A stretch of DNA of 64,000 bases from Diphasiastrum complanatum (GCA_029204225.1 CM055103.1:50261470-50325469); one strand, 5' to 3'. Counted from the stretch's first letter, positions 22,428 through 34,421 are shown. Made by a program: numbers and translations. Notes: generated by a model from the sequence alone, not told the origin.

Positions 22428-22681
22428 GAAAATCAATGAATGAGCCTCCATCTCCATCTTGCCATAAGATATCATCAACACTTGATGACTTGATCATAAA
22501 TGAGTGATACAATGAGCCTCCAATAGCACCATTTCCATCAGCAAAACCAGCCAAGAAAATCAATGAATGAGCCTCCATCTCCATCTTGCCATAAGATATC
22601 ATCAACACTTAATGACTTGATCATGAATGAATGATACAATGAGCCTCCAATAGCACCATTTCCATCAGCAAAACTAGCCAA
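22428..22681. repeat. 127-bp tandem duplication with coding appearance on the minus strand
   Basis: Two adjacent 127-bp units (22,428-22,554 and 22,555-22,681), nearly identical. On the minus strand each encodes FADGNGAIGGSLYHSF and SVDDILWQDGDGGSFIDF, preceded in the upstream copy by a hydrophobic stretch YLVVGIVLAFLASF. Since 127 is not a multiple of three, the duplication shifts the frame. I do not recognise the product; it may be a duplicated and broken gene fragment. Confidence 0.85.
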
Positions 22682-22834
22682 GAATGCTAGTACAATTCCA
22701 ACAACAAGATATTGCAAGACAATGTAGCTAGTTTCACCATATCTTGACAATTTGCACACATTCACATGAAATAGCTCAAACATGAGATAGAACAAGTAAA
22801 GTAAACTTGAACGACACTTTCTTGCTGCTCCCTT

Positions 22835-23867
22835 TGTTGCAAAGAGGCATGATGAAAAGATAGGTCAAATAGACTCAAATAAAAAGAATTCGAACGACAA
22901 GACAGAAAACTTATCGTGTGCAGCGGAATAAACTATCTTCCTCTTTCTCTATGCATGACTACGCCTATCAATTTCAAACAAAAAAATAGTGATAGAAATC
23001 ACGTTCGATCTTATAGTAACTAACTTTGAAATCATTAGTACTACAGTGATTACGTAGCCAAACATTAAGCATTGAATTATCACACATAATCAATCACAAA
23101 GAACTACAGAAACACATATATTCTGAGACGAACTTGAACGCAATAAGAAGATAGTATTGATTCAGTATGAAAACGAAATAGATGTAAATGAGTACACCAA
23201 GTTGAGGATCAAAGCTGCGTACTCTAAGCTATCTCTGAGCGACTAAAATAAAAGTCTGAATTAATCGCAATGCTGATTAGTGCAATAGCAATCTCTAATC
23301 GACTCTAAAGAACTGAGCTAGAATGCCCAAGAGTGTTCAAGCTCATAGGCTTGAGAGAGAACACCAACTATTCAATACTTGATGATTGATCTTCATACTT
23401 CAATGCTTGAGATGTAGGAATATGAACAGCTATTTATACTAAGCAATTAGGTCGTCAAATGCGTCATCCAGTTGGCTGTGATGTGCTGGCATCCATCCAG
23501 TTAGGACTTCTTAGAAATTACTTGTTGATGAATTATTGCAAGTCGGCGACTTTGTTCGTAAACAGTCTGTTTGCAGATTTGAACGCAAACTGTTACTCTG
23601 TAGAAATGAACGTAAACTGTTATGCAAAAAATGTGAAAAATGCAAAGGTCTTCGCCAACATCATTTCCTTAACATTTGAGGCATCTGGCATTTTGCGAAA
23701 AAAGCCGAAGTGAGAGAAAATTCCAAAAGATGAAAATGCCAACATTGTGAGCCGTTTCTGAGTGATTTTGCAAACTGTGTAAAACACAAAGAAATCTAAA
23801 GGTCTGGATAAAAATTGGACGAAGATTAAAATGTCGATTAGTCGATTAGTAGGAGAATAATCCAACA
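22835..23867 (-). mobile_element. Copia LTR, family A (copy A1)
   Basis: On the minus strand the LTR begins TGTTGGATTATTCTCC after the tract aagggagag and ends TGCCTCTTTGCAACA. That end resembles the end of the 5' LTR of family D (CCTCTTTCTCCAACA at 37,804), which fixes the boundary. Length is 1,033 bp. Other fragments of the family lie at about 24,985-25,689 and 33,665-33,938. Confidence 0.8.
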
Positions 23868-24975
23868 CTCTCCCTTAATTTGAATCCATGAATGCCTTGA
23901 CCTTTAAGATAAAATAACCTTCGGGTTGCACCATGTAAATGTCTTCTTCGATAACTCCATTGAGATGTGTTGTCTGTACATCCATTTGATGTATTTCCAA
24001 ATCTGCTGCAGCAACGAACGATAATAAAAGTCGAATAGCTACTAGACTGAAGGTCTCAGTGTAATCGACATTGCATACCTAAGAAACTCCTCTGGCAACA
24101 AGTCGAGCTTTCTTTTGTCGATGCTTCTGTCTGCTTTGTACTTGACTTTGCAAATCCACTTGCAATCAACTACATTTCTGTTGGCATGTAATTCGACAAT
24201 CGTCCATGTCTGGTTCTTGATAAGAGATGAATACTCTTTATCCATAGCTTCCTTCCAGAGATCAAAATCGGGCTGACTGAGTGCCTCTTCGACAGTCGTC
24301 GACTTGTAAACAAGGTAGGTTGTAGACTCGTCGATATACCTGATAGGTGGTCTGCTGGTTCTTGATGATCTTCTGGAGAATAGAGGAAGTTGATCATTTT
24401 CATCATGTTGTAGTTGCAGAACTGCAACATCATCATCTTTGGATTCATCGTGGATATGTTGATTGTCGAAAGTAAATGAGCTTGGACCTTCGATGGGAAT
24501 AGTCGACTGAGGAACTTTGAAATTTTATATGTCGGACGAGTCAGACAAGTCAGCTACATGGGCTTTCCCTTGAGGTCGATAAATTGATCTTTGATGAAGA
24601 TGACATCCTGGCTAGTAAATATCTTTGACTCGATAGGATCGAACAACTTGTAGGCTTGATCTGAAGTAGTGTAGTTGATGAAAATACATTTGATGCTCTG
24701 GAAGTCGAGCTTCTTCCTGAGATTATGAAGAATTCGCACATAAGCAGTACATTTAAAAACTCGTAAGTTTGATAAAGAAGGTTTGGTACCTGTCCAAACT
24801 TCGAATGGTGTCTTGTCTGAGAGACCTTTAGTAGGACATCTGTTTTGAATATAGGTTGCTGTTGAAACAGCTTCAGCCCAGAAGGACTTTGGAAGTGTCG
24901 CATGTGATAACATGCACTTTGCCAATTCGACTAAGGTTCTGTTCTTTCTCTCAACAAGACCATTTGACTGAGCTA
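23868..24975 (-). pseudogene. Copia family A internal remnant: integrase end and RT start
   Basis: Minus-strand order is integrase C-terminal part at 24,554-24,925 (CMLSHATLPKSFWAEAV, NRCPTKGLSDKTPFEVWTG, NLRVFKCTAYV), then a linker, then the RT start at about 24,042-24,245 (MDKEYSSLIKNQTWTIVEL, CKWICKVKYKADRSIDK). The frame shifts at several points. Just inside the polypurine tract the sequence jumps from the last RNase H codons (gacctttaa) straight to RT sequence (ccttcgggttgcacc), so most of RT and RNase H is deleted. The upstream end is cut near 24,975, where LTR sequence of the same family resumes. Confidence 0.8.
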
Positions 24976-24984
24976 GATCAACTC

Positions 24985-25689
24985 TAAACCAACTCTAAAG
25001 AACTGACTAGAATGCTCAAGAGTGTTCAAGCTCACAGGCTTGAGAGAGATGCTAATTATGCTTCAAAGACATTGTTGATCTCTTGATTGCATTGTATTGC
25101 ATTGCATTATTAAATGTAGAAATATGGGCAGCTATTTATACTAAGCAATTAGGTCGTCAAATGCGTCATCCAGCTGTGATGTGCTGGCATCCATCCAGTT
25201 AGGACTTCTCAGAATTTACTTGCTAATGGATTAATGCAAGTCAATGGCTTTGGTCGTAAACAGTTTGTCTGCAGATTTAAACGTAAACTGTAATTTTGCA
25301 GAAACGAACGTAAACTGTCGCAAGCGAAAAATGCAAAAAATGCAAGGACTGCAAAAAACGCAAAGGTTTTCGCTAAAGTCATTTTCTTAACATTTGAGAC
25401 ATCTGGCATTTTGCGAGAAAGCCGAAGTGAAAGAAAATGCAAAGACTGCGAAAATCCGAAGGTCTTTGCCAAAGTCATTTCCTCACCATTTGAGGTATTT
25501 GAATTTTGCGAAAAATCGAAGTGAGAGAAAATCCCAAAAGACGACAATTTCGAAAATGCCGACATTGTGAGCCATTTCTGAGTAGTTATGTAGACTATGT
25601 AAAAACACGAAGAAAATCTGTAGGTCTGAATAAAAGTTGGACGAAGATTAAAATGTCGATTAGTTGATTAGTAGGAGAATAATCCAACA
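24985..25689 (-). mobile_element. Truncated copia LTR, family A (copy A2)
   Basis: It matches A1 from its start (TGTTGGATTATTCTCC on the minus strand, boundary 25,689) to around the segment tctaaagaactga...tagaatgc (A1 near 23,300), and then stops. The last part of the LTR is therefore missing, and the cut falls directly against the integrase remnant of A1. Confidence 0.75.
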
Positions 25690-25813
25690 CTCCCTCTTAA
25701 TCTGAATCCATGAATGCCTTGACCTTTAAACTTAGTCCTACACAAAACTTTCTATGTGCATCCAAGCTTAATGCTTTGGTAAATATATCTGCTATCATAT
25801 CTTGCGTTCGACA
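25690..25813 (-). pseudogene. C-terminal end of copia RNase H, family A
   Basis: The minus strand reads CRTQDMIADIFTKALSLDAH, then FCVGLSLKVKAFMDSD and stop, followed by the polypurine tract of LTR A2. This is the normal end of copia RNase H. It is interrupted at 25,813 by the LTR of family B. Confidence 0.85.
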
Positions 25814-26632
25814 TGTCGCAAAACGGTGGTCGTGAGCGCAGCGGAGGCTCAGTTGCTCAGAGCGTAGGCATGTAGGAACGGAAACGCAATAGTTAGCAGC
25901 ATAATTATTCAAGTAGAAGAAATCATACGGAATGCGCAAATGAACGACGCAGTAGTGAGACAAGAATTGCACTCTGATAAAATATCAACAGTGAGTACAA
26001 TGGCTTGAAGTAATAACTTCAGCTTGCTGAGCGTGATAACGCTGGCTACAGATAACTCTGATTGAAAGAGAAATTCTAAAAATCAACACTTACATAGCTT
26101 GATTTAGCTAATATAGAGATTTACAAGAGAGAAAATATCTTACAAGCCTTTAAGGCTATTTATGCCAGTCTTTGCATATGTACAAAAGTTGGTAACTGCC
26201 AACCGCCTTTGGGATATTTGTTTGTCCATTTGGTTTTAGGTTACTCATAAGTTGGCGAAGTCGGTCAGCCAAAAATGCGAAAAACGAAAAAGGTAGAAAA
26301 TGCGAAGGTGTCTAAAAATGATTTCTAAGGTATTCTGGCCACTTGGCCAGTGTGTCGCATTTTTTGCTAAGGAGCGAAAAAGGTGAAAAAGATGAAGGTG
26401 CCTTCAAAATGATTTTTGAGGTATTCTGGCCACTTGGCCAGTGTGTCGCATTTTTCGATAAGGAGTGAAAAAGGCAAAAAAAGACAAAGGTGTCTTAAAA
26501 TGATTTCTAAGGCACAGAAAATATCAAAAGGGAAAAAAGTGGACGCCAAAAATATGTTGTCGGCCTTCGGGATTTTTCAGGATGCTCATTACTTGAACGA
26601 TTTGTTTAAGACTGAGCATAAGAAATCCAACA
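25814..26632 (-). mobile_element. 3' LTR of copia family B
   Basis: On the minus strand it begins TGTTGGATTTCTTATGC directly after the tract aagggggag and ends GTTTTGCGACA at 25,814. Length is 819 bp. The 5 bp beyond the end are cgaca; the partner target duplication cannot be checked because the 5' end of the element is missing. Near its end the LTR shares cgtttccgttcctac-type sequence with family C. Confidence 0.85.
26270..26520 (-). repeat. 91-bp tandem repeats inside LTR B
   Basis: About 2.6 copies of a 91-bp unit. The conserved core tattctggccacttggccag, then tgtgtcgcattttt, occurs at 26,331 and 26,422; the flanking gcgaaaaaggtgaaaaagat-type purine tract occurs three times. Within the core, TGGCCA occurs twice, 2 bp apart. 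Position within the first two thirds of the LTR is what is expected of U3 enhancer repeats. Confidence 0.85.
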
Positions 26633-27764
26633 CTCCCCCTTAATGTGGATCCTGAAAAACTTTGATCTTCAGATTTAACGTTAAATCTGAGATGTTGCTC
26701 CTTTGATAGAGACTTTGTGAAGTAATTTGCTGCCATGTAATTTGTTCTACAGAAAATCAATACTACTTCCTTACTGTGCACTTTCTCTCTAAGGTAGTGA
26801 TATCTGATTTCAATATGTTTGCTTCGAGAGTGAAATCTCGGATTGAGAGATAGCACTATTGTGCTTTGATTGTCACAATAGATTGTTGTAGGAAGTGTTT
26901 GTGCAAGATTGAGGTCTGCAAGCAGTTGCCTGAGCCAGATCGCCTCTTTGGTTACATTTGTGGCAGCTACGTATTCGGATTTTGTTAATGATAATGCAAT
27001 CGAGGTCTGCTTCTGGATGTTCCATGAGATTGGGCCTTGGTTGTATAAAAATACAAATCTAGAAGTTGATTTTATGGTGTCGACATCTCCTGCCCAATCC
27101 GCATCTGTGAAGGCTTCAAGGATATTGGCAGTTTGGCTGCCTCCATAGCAGATGCTGCGAGTTGTCATTGCTTGAACGTACTTCATGACCTTTGTTAGCG
27201 CTTTCCAATGAGTTATGCCTGGATTTGACAGGAACTAGCTGAGTAACTAATCGAATATGCAAGGTCTGGTCGCATGCAGATGATTGCATACATCAGTGAG
27301 TCGATGATGGATTGAAATGGGTAGCGCTTCATCTCCTCCTTTTCTGCCTCAGTTTTAGGAGACTGTTCCTTTGATTGCTTTAGTCTAGGGTTGAGAGGAA
27401 AGTGACTGGGTTTTTAGTTGGCCATTCCTTACTTTTTCAGCACGTTGTTGAGATATTGTTGCAGACTAATAAAGATCAGTCTGTTGGGTTGATCTCGATG
27501 AATCTGGATTCCGAGACAATAGTGGACTGGGTGTCAGTCATCTTATATTCCTGGGCCAACATGCATTTTGTATCCTTCATCAGATTCAGATTATTACTGA
27601 ATAAGAGTGTATCATCTAAGTATTCTGATACAGATTTGAAGTAAACTTTTTGAGTCTTATGAGTTTGGAATAAAATCATTCTCAATCAGAAATGTCGATG
27701 AAAATTATTTTTTTGCTCTTGTCATCTAGCTTTCTTCTTAGATTCTCAAGGATCTGAGTGAAAG
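26633..27764 (-). pseudogene. Copia family B RNase H and RT remnant
   Basis: The RNase H part (within 26,640-27,186) reads FTDADWAGDVDTIKSTSRF, PISWNIQKQTSIALSLTKSEY, TIYCDNQSTIVLSLNPRFHS and SKHIEIRYHYLREKVHS. Upstream, 27,186-27,690 is RT with an early stop and frame changes; the remains of the active-site region read YLDDTLLFSNN in a frame that does not join RNase H. At 27,764 the coding sequence is interrupted by the chromovirus; family B sequence resumes at 32,632 with the integrase. Confidence 0.85.
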
Positions 27765-30700
27765 TATAAAGTCCTCAATCCAAGGATCCTATTCTAAGCA
27801 TGCCAATCACAAGCAACACAAGGGAACCTGATGGTGGACAAACCAACCCAACCAAACCTAGATCGAACGGATCTAGCCCCCAAGCTATGGATCAATCACT
27901 CAGAGAGGAATGAGACATCACACCAGTAGCATCCTGCCACCGGTCATGCTATCAAGCATACACTAGTGAGAGCCCAATAGGTATACTTATACCCTCCAAG
28001 GCCCATGCACCACTAGTGGTGCACTGTGACACCTCACTGGACACCTCTGCAGCCTATTTGGGCCACGTCATCCAGTTCCTTAATGACTCACTGATAGACC
28101 CATACAAATCCACGGTCAAGTGATTAGGCCTACAGCCATTAATTATGACCATGTACACATAAGGGCCCCAATTCCCTTATAGTCACAATTAACTTACGAG
28201 TTGTTGGTCTACCAGTCCCTAGCGTGGAAACGCTACCCGAGACCAGTCATGGGCATGACATTCTTCCTCCCTTATTCAAGTTCTGTCCTCAGAACTTAAA
28301 ACTGGGAAATTCCTCCTTAAGCTTCCTTCCTGTAACCAGGAATCATCATCGACTGTACATTCCTTCCATCGAACCAGATACTTGGTAACTATACAATTTC
28401 TCAATCATTTAGTTCTTTGATCCAAGATCCTTTTGGGTTCAAGACGAGATACACCCGATGATTCATCCAACAGGTCCAACTAATCTCCAGATCTAGTATG
28501 CTCTCCTTCACATAGACTCTTTTTGAGACGACTAACGTGAAATACGGGATGCACTTGCGATCCTTTCGGGAGTTCCAATTGGTAAGCTAAAGATCCGATC
28601 TTTTTCAAGATCTTAAACGGTCCTCTATAGCTAGGGGATGATTAGTAATGCTATTCAGTACGCATTACACTTGAATCCATTGAGATTTTCAAAAAATACC
28701 CAACCCCCCACTTGGAAGTCTCTCGGTGATCTTTTCAGGCTTGCATAATGTCGGTCCCCATCTTGGGTACACTAGACATTCTCACGTGCAATTCATAGCA
28801 TTTCTCGCATATCATGTAGGAAATCCGCTACTTCCTGAAACTTGAACGTCCGAGTCTCTATCGCAATAGGTGATATAGGTTTAAAATTATACATAAGTAC
28901 GTATGGGCTATAACTGGTAGCCAAATGCTTACTATAACCCAATCTCCATCAAGGTGATTACCTCTCCGAGGAGAAAATATGAATAGATATCTAATTGATC
29001 TTCTGATTTTGTAGGTAATCCTTCTTTTAACCAATCAAGTATAACTAGAATCTGAACTATGATTCGTCAATCATAATTCATCGGATTCTTGTCCTATACT
29101 CAATAAAAGAACGTGATACCCTCACATAGGCAACAACCAATGATTAGAAGAACTTTAAGTTCAGAGTCATCTCTAATTTAGCAAATACGACCGACCAAAA
29201 GTGATCAGTGAACTCCGAAATGCGAATGTTCATAATGTCACTTTGGTAATTCATAAAGCCAAAACAGATACTCTAATTGCTTGGTCTTTATCCAAATAAA
29301 CATAGTCGATTTGGTAAGATGGCTAGTCATTACCAAAATTCCACTATCTTGTCTATTCATCCGGGGTAGTCTACCAATCACAATCCTTTCTTATGGATTA
29401 GGTATATCCTAGAATCTGAGTTAAGATTCAACAATCCCAACTCTCCAGATTCTCGAAACCATACCATATCATAAGAGTACATCATGAGAATGCATTACAA
29501 TTCTTAAAAGACACATGAGTTGTTCACAAAGTCCTTTCCATCTAGAAAGTTCCAGACTTTTACAACTCGCACACGGTGCCAATATAAGGATTGTAATCTA
29601 AAAAATGCCCTTACTTTAGACACGACACAAATTGTCATTCCAAAGTTAGGGTCCCAATCTAGAATACGTCTAGATTTTCCTCTTAAGTTCTAATCTAAAA
29701 TAACTTAAGATTCATCGGAACCTCATTACGTGAAGTTCTAACTTTTGGCAAACAACTATCCAACTCTCATGAGTCTTCCGGGATAGCAATCCATCTATTC
29801 CAAATGGGAAAAGATAAGGCCCAAAAGTTCTCATGTATTCTATGCACACCCATCAGTAAATGAATCCAAAATGATTCATAAATTATGTGACTTATAAGCA
29901 ATACCTTTCAACAATAATATCCATAAGTAAGACTACTATTGTTGATTTTCCACAACTAACTCAGAAGTAATGCTCCTGACTTGGTTAGTTGTATCGGATT
30001 TAGAAAATATTTAAATGTCTCGGTGTGGTACCAAAACACCACATTTAATCTGATTTTAAATCACTTCTAGGTCAATAAGCAATTCTCAATGAGAAATTAC
30101 TAACCCAGCGAAAAATTGTCTTAAACACAATTCTCATCAATATGCCTATGTAGCAACAACTAGTTTATGCATGCAAATAAACTTAGTTCATGGAATACTT
30201 TGTACTTCCACAAGATTAAAATTTTGTACAAAAGGTTTAATGATCCCACAAAGATTCACTACATAGCATATCTCTACAGATAACTCCTGATCTGTACACA
30301 ACACTTTCATAACCAAGAATCTTGTAACTTGGTTATCCTCTAAGAGAGAATATTTCTCAAAGATTGCTATTTCATATCCAAAATCTCAACCGGAGACTAC
30401 TCAAAAGAATATATTGTCGGCATGAATTTCCTTCCTTGCATCAACCCACGGATCTCAGTCCAAACTAAGATCAAGTTGACTCTATCTAGCAAGGAACAGG
30501 TTTCAACAAACCCCCATCTTGTAATAGAATTCCAAGTTCTGACACAAATCAATCGGACTTGTTATCAGCCACTTTTCTACCGCAAGAGTACCTTCTAAAT
30601 TTTCTCCCTCTAAATCTTCAAACTAGATATCAACTATAATCCATAAAGGATTTCTGTAATATCTAAATATCCTATCGTTTCTGATTCATATAATAGGTCC

Positions 30701-32626
30701 ATCATTGATATAACAGATTCCTCCTTGAATCTTAGACCGATGTTTCTCCTTGATAATTCTCTTTTCTTCCTACTTCTCCCCCTTTTTAACAAGAAACACC
30801 ACGAGTTTCTAAGGGGTGCAGATCATTTGAGATTTGCCCAGGAGAAGAGTCTAAGAAGAGATCCGAGAAAATCAAAAGCCAAAAGAAGTGTTGCATCATT
30901 GTAAACAAATACCAATGATGTCCCAACACGATGACTAAACCAAAGATCTTCTTGGTTACCAAGCTTGAGAATTGACCCGTAAATCATAAAAGGATTTCTT
31001 GAAGATTCAAGTGGAGAAAAAAAGTTTAGAAAATGGTTTCATTAACCATTTCTATGACATCGTCCATGGTCAATGGGTAATAGTATTACCTTCCAAGGAA
31101 TCACAAATTTTCAGGTTAATAAATGTGTTAAGAAATTCACCAATATATCTTTCACACAGAAATAGCTTATTGGGTTTCTGGTTTTGTAAATTTGAGATAT
31201 CCTAAGAAGAGGTCATGACCAATATCTCAAATTTTTGACAAAACACCCGTTTTATGATCGATAGTATTTGGCATCATAGAGACTTACGACCATACTATGG
31301 TCAACTGATCCAGCTAGTTTCAGATCTTCATTTTGGAATCGCATGCTTCCTATACCACAGGTTCTTCCGCCACGAAGGCCCTCCACTTCCTGATCAAAGT
31401 GTCAAAAAAAATAATACAAGTATATGAAGTTCTCGGGAACTTATAAAAAATTCCAACTTCAACTCAAACAAACATGCTTTTGCCCCTTTTCACAATCTTT
31501 ACAGTCACCGTAAGGTTTATAGCGACAGATTAAGAAATGGGGAATAATAAACCGGCTTTTTCTTGAACGCCATAGCTTCAAATTTAGCAAAAAACTGCTT
31601 TTTTTTTTTTGTTAACTTCAGAAATTCTTCCCCCCCTCCTTAGACAACGGGGCCATCTTGGTGTGCCACATTTTTGTTAAAAAAAATCAGCATCCTAGCC
31701 AAGAAAATCCAAGAATTCTTGGACAAAATTGTCCAATTCTTGGTTGCCCACAACCGTTAATTAAAGCGAATATACATTTCGTCAATTGTGAAAAAGCCTT
31801 ACGGAATCCCCCACCAGGAATTCAGCCCAGTCACAGCTCTATGGGTTGCATCCTCCCCCACGAGGAGGCCTATCCAAAGCAAAAACTGACGAAATTCGTT
31901 CATTTTTTATTCTGAGACGTTGTGTAAGCTAACAAGCTCGCCCAACGGTTTATCCAGTCATCGACAACTTTGGGCTATCAATCACCGAAAAAATTTCCAG
32001 TTATTAGCCCAAGTTGTAAATCATAATGGTTAACTATTGAATAGATTTTGCATTTGGTTTTTTCTATTTGTTGCTAAGATGAAATTCCAACACACCGTGG
32101 TCCAAAAATTTCAACCATGCTCTGATACCAATATAAAGTCCTCAATCCAAGGATCCTATTCTAAGCATGCCAAATACAAGCAATACAAAGGACCTGATGG
32201 TGGACAAACCAACCCAACCAAACCTAGATCGAACGGATCTAGCCCCCAAACTATGGATCAATCACTTAGAGAGGAATGAGGCATCACACCAGCAGCATCA
32301 TGCCACTGGTCATGCTATCAAGCATACACTAATGAGAGCCCAATAGGTATACTTATACCCTCCAAGGCCCATGCACCACTAGTAGTGCACTGTGACACCT
32401 CACTGGACACCTCTGCAACCTATCTGGGCCACGTCATCCAGTTCCCTAATGACTCACTGATAGACCCATACAAATCCACCATCAAGTGATTAGGCCTACA
32501 ACCATTAATTATGACCATGTACACATAAGGACCCCAATTCCTTCATAGTCACAATTAACTTACGGGTTGTTGGTCTACCAGTCCCTAGCATGGACACGCT
32601 ACCCGAGACCATTCATGGGCATGACA
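27765..32626 (-). mobile_element. Ty3/gypsy chromovirus inserted in copia family B
   Basis: LTRs lie at 27,765-28,260 and 32,132-32,626 (about 495 bp). On the minus strand they begin TGTCATGCCC and end ACTTTATA, so the ends are TG...TA, not TG...CA. The primer site tggtatcagagc (plus 32,119-32,130) is one base inside the 5' LTR, and a purine-rich tract (gggaggaag) precedes the 3' LTR. Flanking 5-mers are gaaag (27,760-27,764) and aaaag (32,627-32,631), a target duplication with one change. The interior is 3.9 kb and its coding capacity is ruined: the only clear domain is the integrase C-terminus plus chromodomain near 28,660-28,300. Confidence 0.9.
28300..28660 (-). pseudogene. Chromovirus integrase C-terminus and chromodomain
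   Basis: Conceptual minus-strand translation gives GPFKILKKIGSLAYQLELP, then GSQVHPVFHVSRLKKSL (the conserved segment before the chromodomain), a stop, then EPKRILDQRT, another stop, and VTKYLVRWKECTVDDDSWLQ, the core of a chromodomain. Two in-frame stops show it is dead. The chromodomain assigns the element to the chromoviruses, whose chromodomain is thought to direct integration. Upstream protease, RT and RNase H motifs could not be recognised in the remaining interior. Confidence 0.8.
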
Positions 32627-32631
32627 AAAAG

Positions 32632-33660
32632 TGATGCATCCAAACACTCGAATATGCTTGAGTGATGGTTTTGATCATGTCCACACCTCATAAGGTGTCT
32701 TGCCATTTAGGACTTTGGTGATGGATCGATTCTGTAAATAGGCGGCTATAGTAACAGCTTTTGCCCATAATTTCTTTGGAAGAGAGGCATGGGTCAGCAT
32801 GCTCTTGGCACTTTCGATGAGTGTCCAGTTCTTCCGCTCAGCTACACGATTGGACTGAGGTGAGTAGTTGGTTGTGTATTGTTGAAGTATCTCGTTGGCC
32901 TTGCAGAACTCCTTGAATTCTGTGGAGATGTACTCTCCCTCTCCATCTATGCGTAGAGCCTTGATCTTCCTCTGGGTCTAGTTTTCTACAGACGCCTTGA
33001 ACTGCTTGAAGAACTTGAATGCTTTGGATTTGTTCTTCATATAGTAGGTTGCAGTTCTTCGAGAGAAGTCGTCAATGAAGGTTAGGAAATAGAGAGCTCC
33101 CCCTGTGGAAGCAGTCTGCATCGGCCCACAAATGTTGTTGTGTACAAGGTCAAGCAAGCCCTTGGATGTATGATCTGAGTCTGAACTAAAGGGACTTCTA
33201 GCATGCTTGTTGATAATACAACTTTCGCATGGGAAGTTGGCTTGCTAACTGAAGGCAGGTCTTGTACTAGATTCTGAACTGACATTTGCTGAATACTGTT
33301 GTAGTTAAGATGGCCAAGTCTGAAATGCCACAACATATCAGTTGATTCAAAAGTGACTGTGTGAAGAACTTGACTGTTATAAGAGTAACAGTGGCCGAGT
33401 TTGTAAAGATAGCCGCTTTTTCTTCCGTAGGCTAGAACGTTCCGGGATTTTCAAGAATTTTGCAGTCTTTTGTATCAAATTCAACCCTCCGACCTGAATC
33501 GGTGATTCTACTAATTGAGAGCAAATTCTTGGCCAGATTTGGAACATGGGGAATGTTGAACAGCAACTTGACTTCACCTCTTTTGAGTTCAATCCTGACT
33601 GTTCCTTCACCTTCAATTGAATGCGATGAGTTGTCTCCAAGTTGCACAACTCGAGAGTGG
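32632..33660 (-). pseudogene. Copia family B protease end, GAG-pre-integrase and integrase remnant
   Basis: Minus-strand order: post-active-site protease segment 33,432-33,647 (LGDNSSHSIEGEG, PHVPNLAKNLLSISRITDSG), GAG-pre-integrase 33,082-33,336 (LWHFRLGHLNYNSIQQMS), then integrase pieces down to 32,632 in several frames. At about 33,660 the sequence stops before the protease active site and is joined to LTR sequence of family A, so gag and the 5' LTR are missing and the element is 5' truncated. Frameshifts and stops throughout. Confidence 0.85.
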
Positions 33661-33664
33661 GTGA

Positions 33665-33938
33665 ACGAAGCCGAAGTGAGAGAAAATGGAAAGACTGCAA
33701 AAATGTGAAGGTCTTCGCGAAAGTCATTTCCTCACCATTTGAGTCATCTAGATTTTGCAAAAAAGCCAAAGTGAGAGAAAATCCCAAAAGACGACAATCC
33801 CAAAAATGCCAACATTGTGAACCATTTCCTAGTAGGTATGCAGACTATGTAAAATCGCGAAGAAATTTGCAGGTCTGGATAAAAGTTGGACGAAGATTAA
33901 AATGTCGATTAGTTGATGAGTAGAAGAATAATCCAGCA
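33665..33938 (-). mobile_element. LTR fragment, copia family A (copy A3)
   Basis: Matches the first 270 or so bases of LTR A2 (shared segments: cgaagtgagagaaaatcccaa, atttcctcaccatttga, gttggacgaagattaaaatg). Its start on the minus strand reads TGCTGGATTATTC after the tract aagggggag. The other end is cut against the protease remnant of family B. Confidence 0.8.
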
Positions 33939-34421
33939 CTCCCCCTTAATCTGAATCCATGAATGTCTTGACCTTTAAACATCGGTCATCTTGAATTCGG
34001 AAGATAGCATTGTCTTGGCCTCTTTTATCAGATCGATATTGTTGTCGAAGAGCAATGTGTCGTCCACATATAAAGTGATAATGATAAAAGACTATTGCAT
34101 TGTCTTGAAGTAAACATTCAAATCTGAACAGCCTGGTATGTAGCCGTGATCAATAAGAAAAGTAATGATTCTTTGAGACCATGCTCAAGCAGATTGCTTC
34201 AAGCCATAAAATGCTTTATGGAGTTTACACACATGATTGTGTTTATCTTCGATAATATAATCTTCGGGTTGCACCATGTAAATGTCTTCTTCGATAACTC
34301 CATTGAGATATGTTGTTTGTACATCCATTTGATGTATTTTCAAATCTACTGCAGCAACAAATGATAATAAAAGTCGAATAGAAGAATGCTTGACTATTGG
34401 ACTGAAGGTCTCAGTGTAATC
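33939..34421 (-). pseudogene. Copia family A RT remnant, interrupted by family C
   Basis: Starts with the polypurine tract and the last RNase H codons, then jumps after gacctttaaac to RT sequence. The minus strand carries RT fragments including FKVYFKTMQ-type sequence and, near 34,260-34,421, the segment also found at about 23,931-24,056 (cttcgggttgcaccatgtaa, atttgatgtatttt). It stops at gtctcagtgtaatc, exactly where the LTR of family C begins; the A1 copy continues there with gacattgcatacc. Confidence 0.75.
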
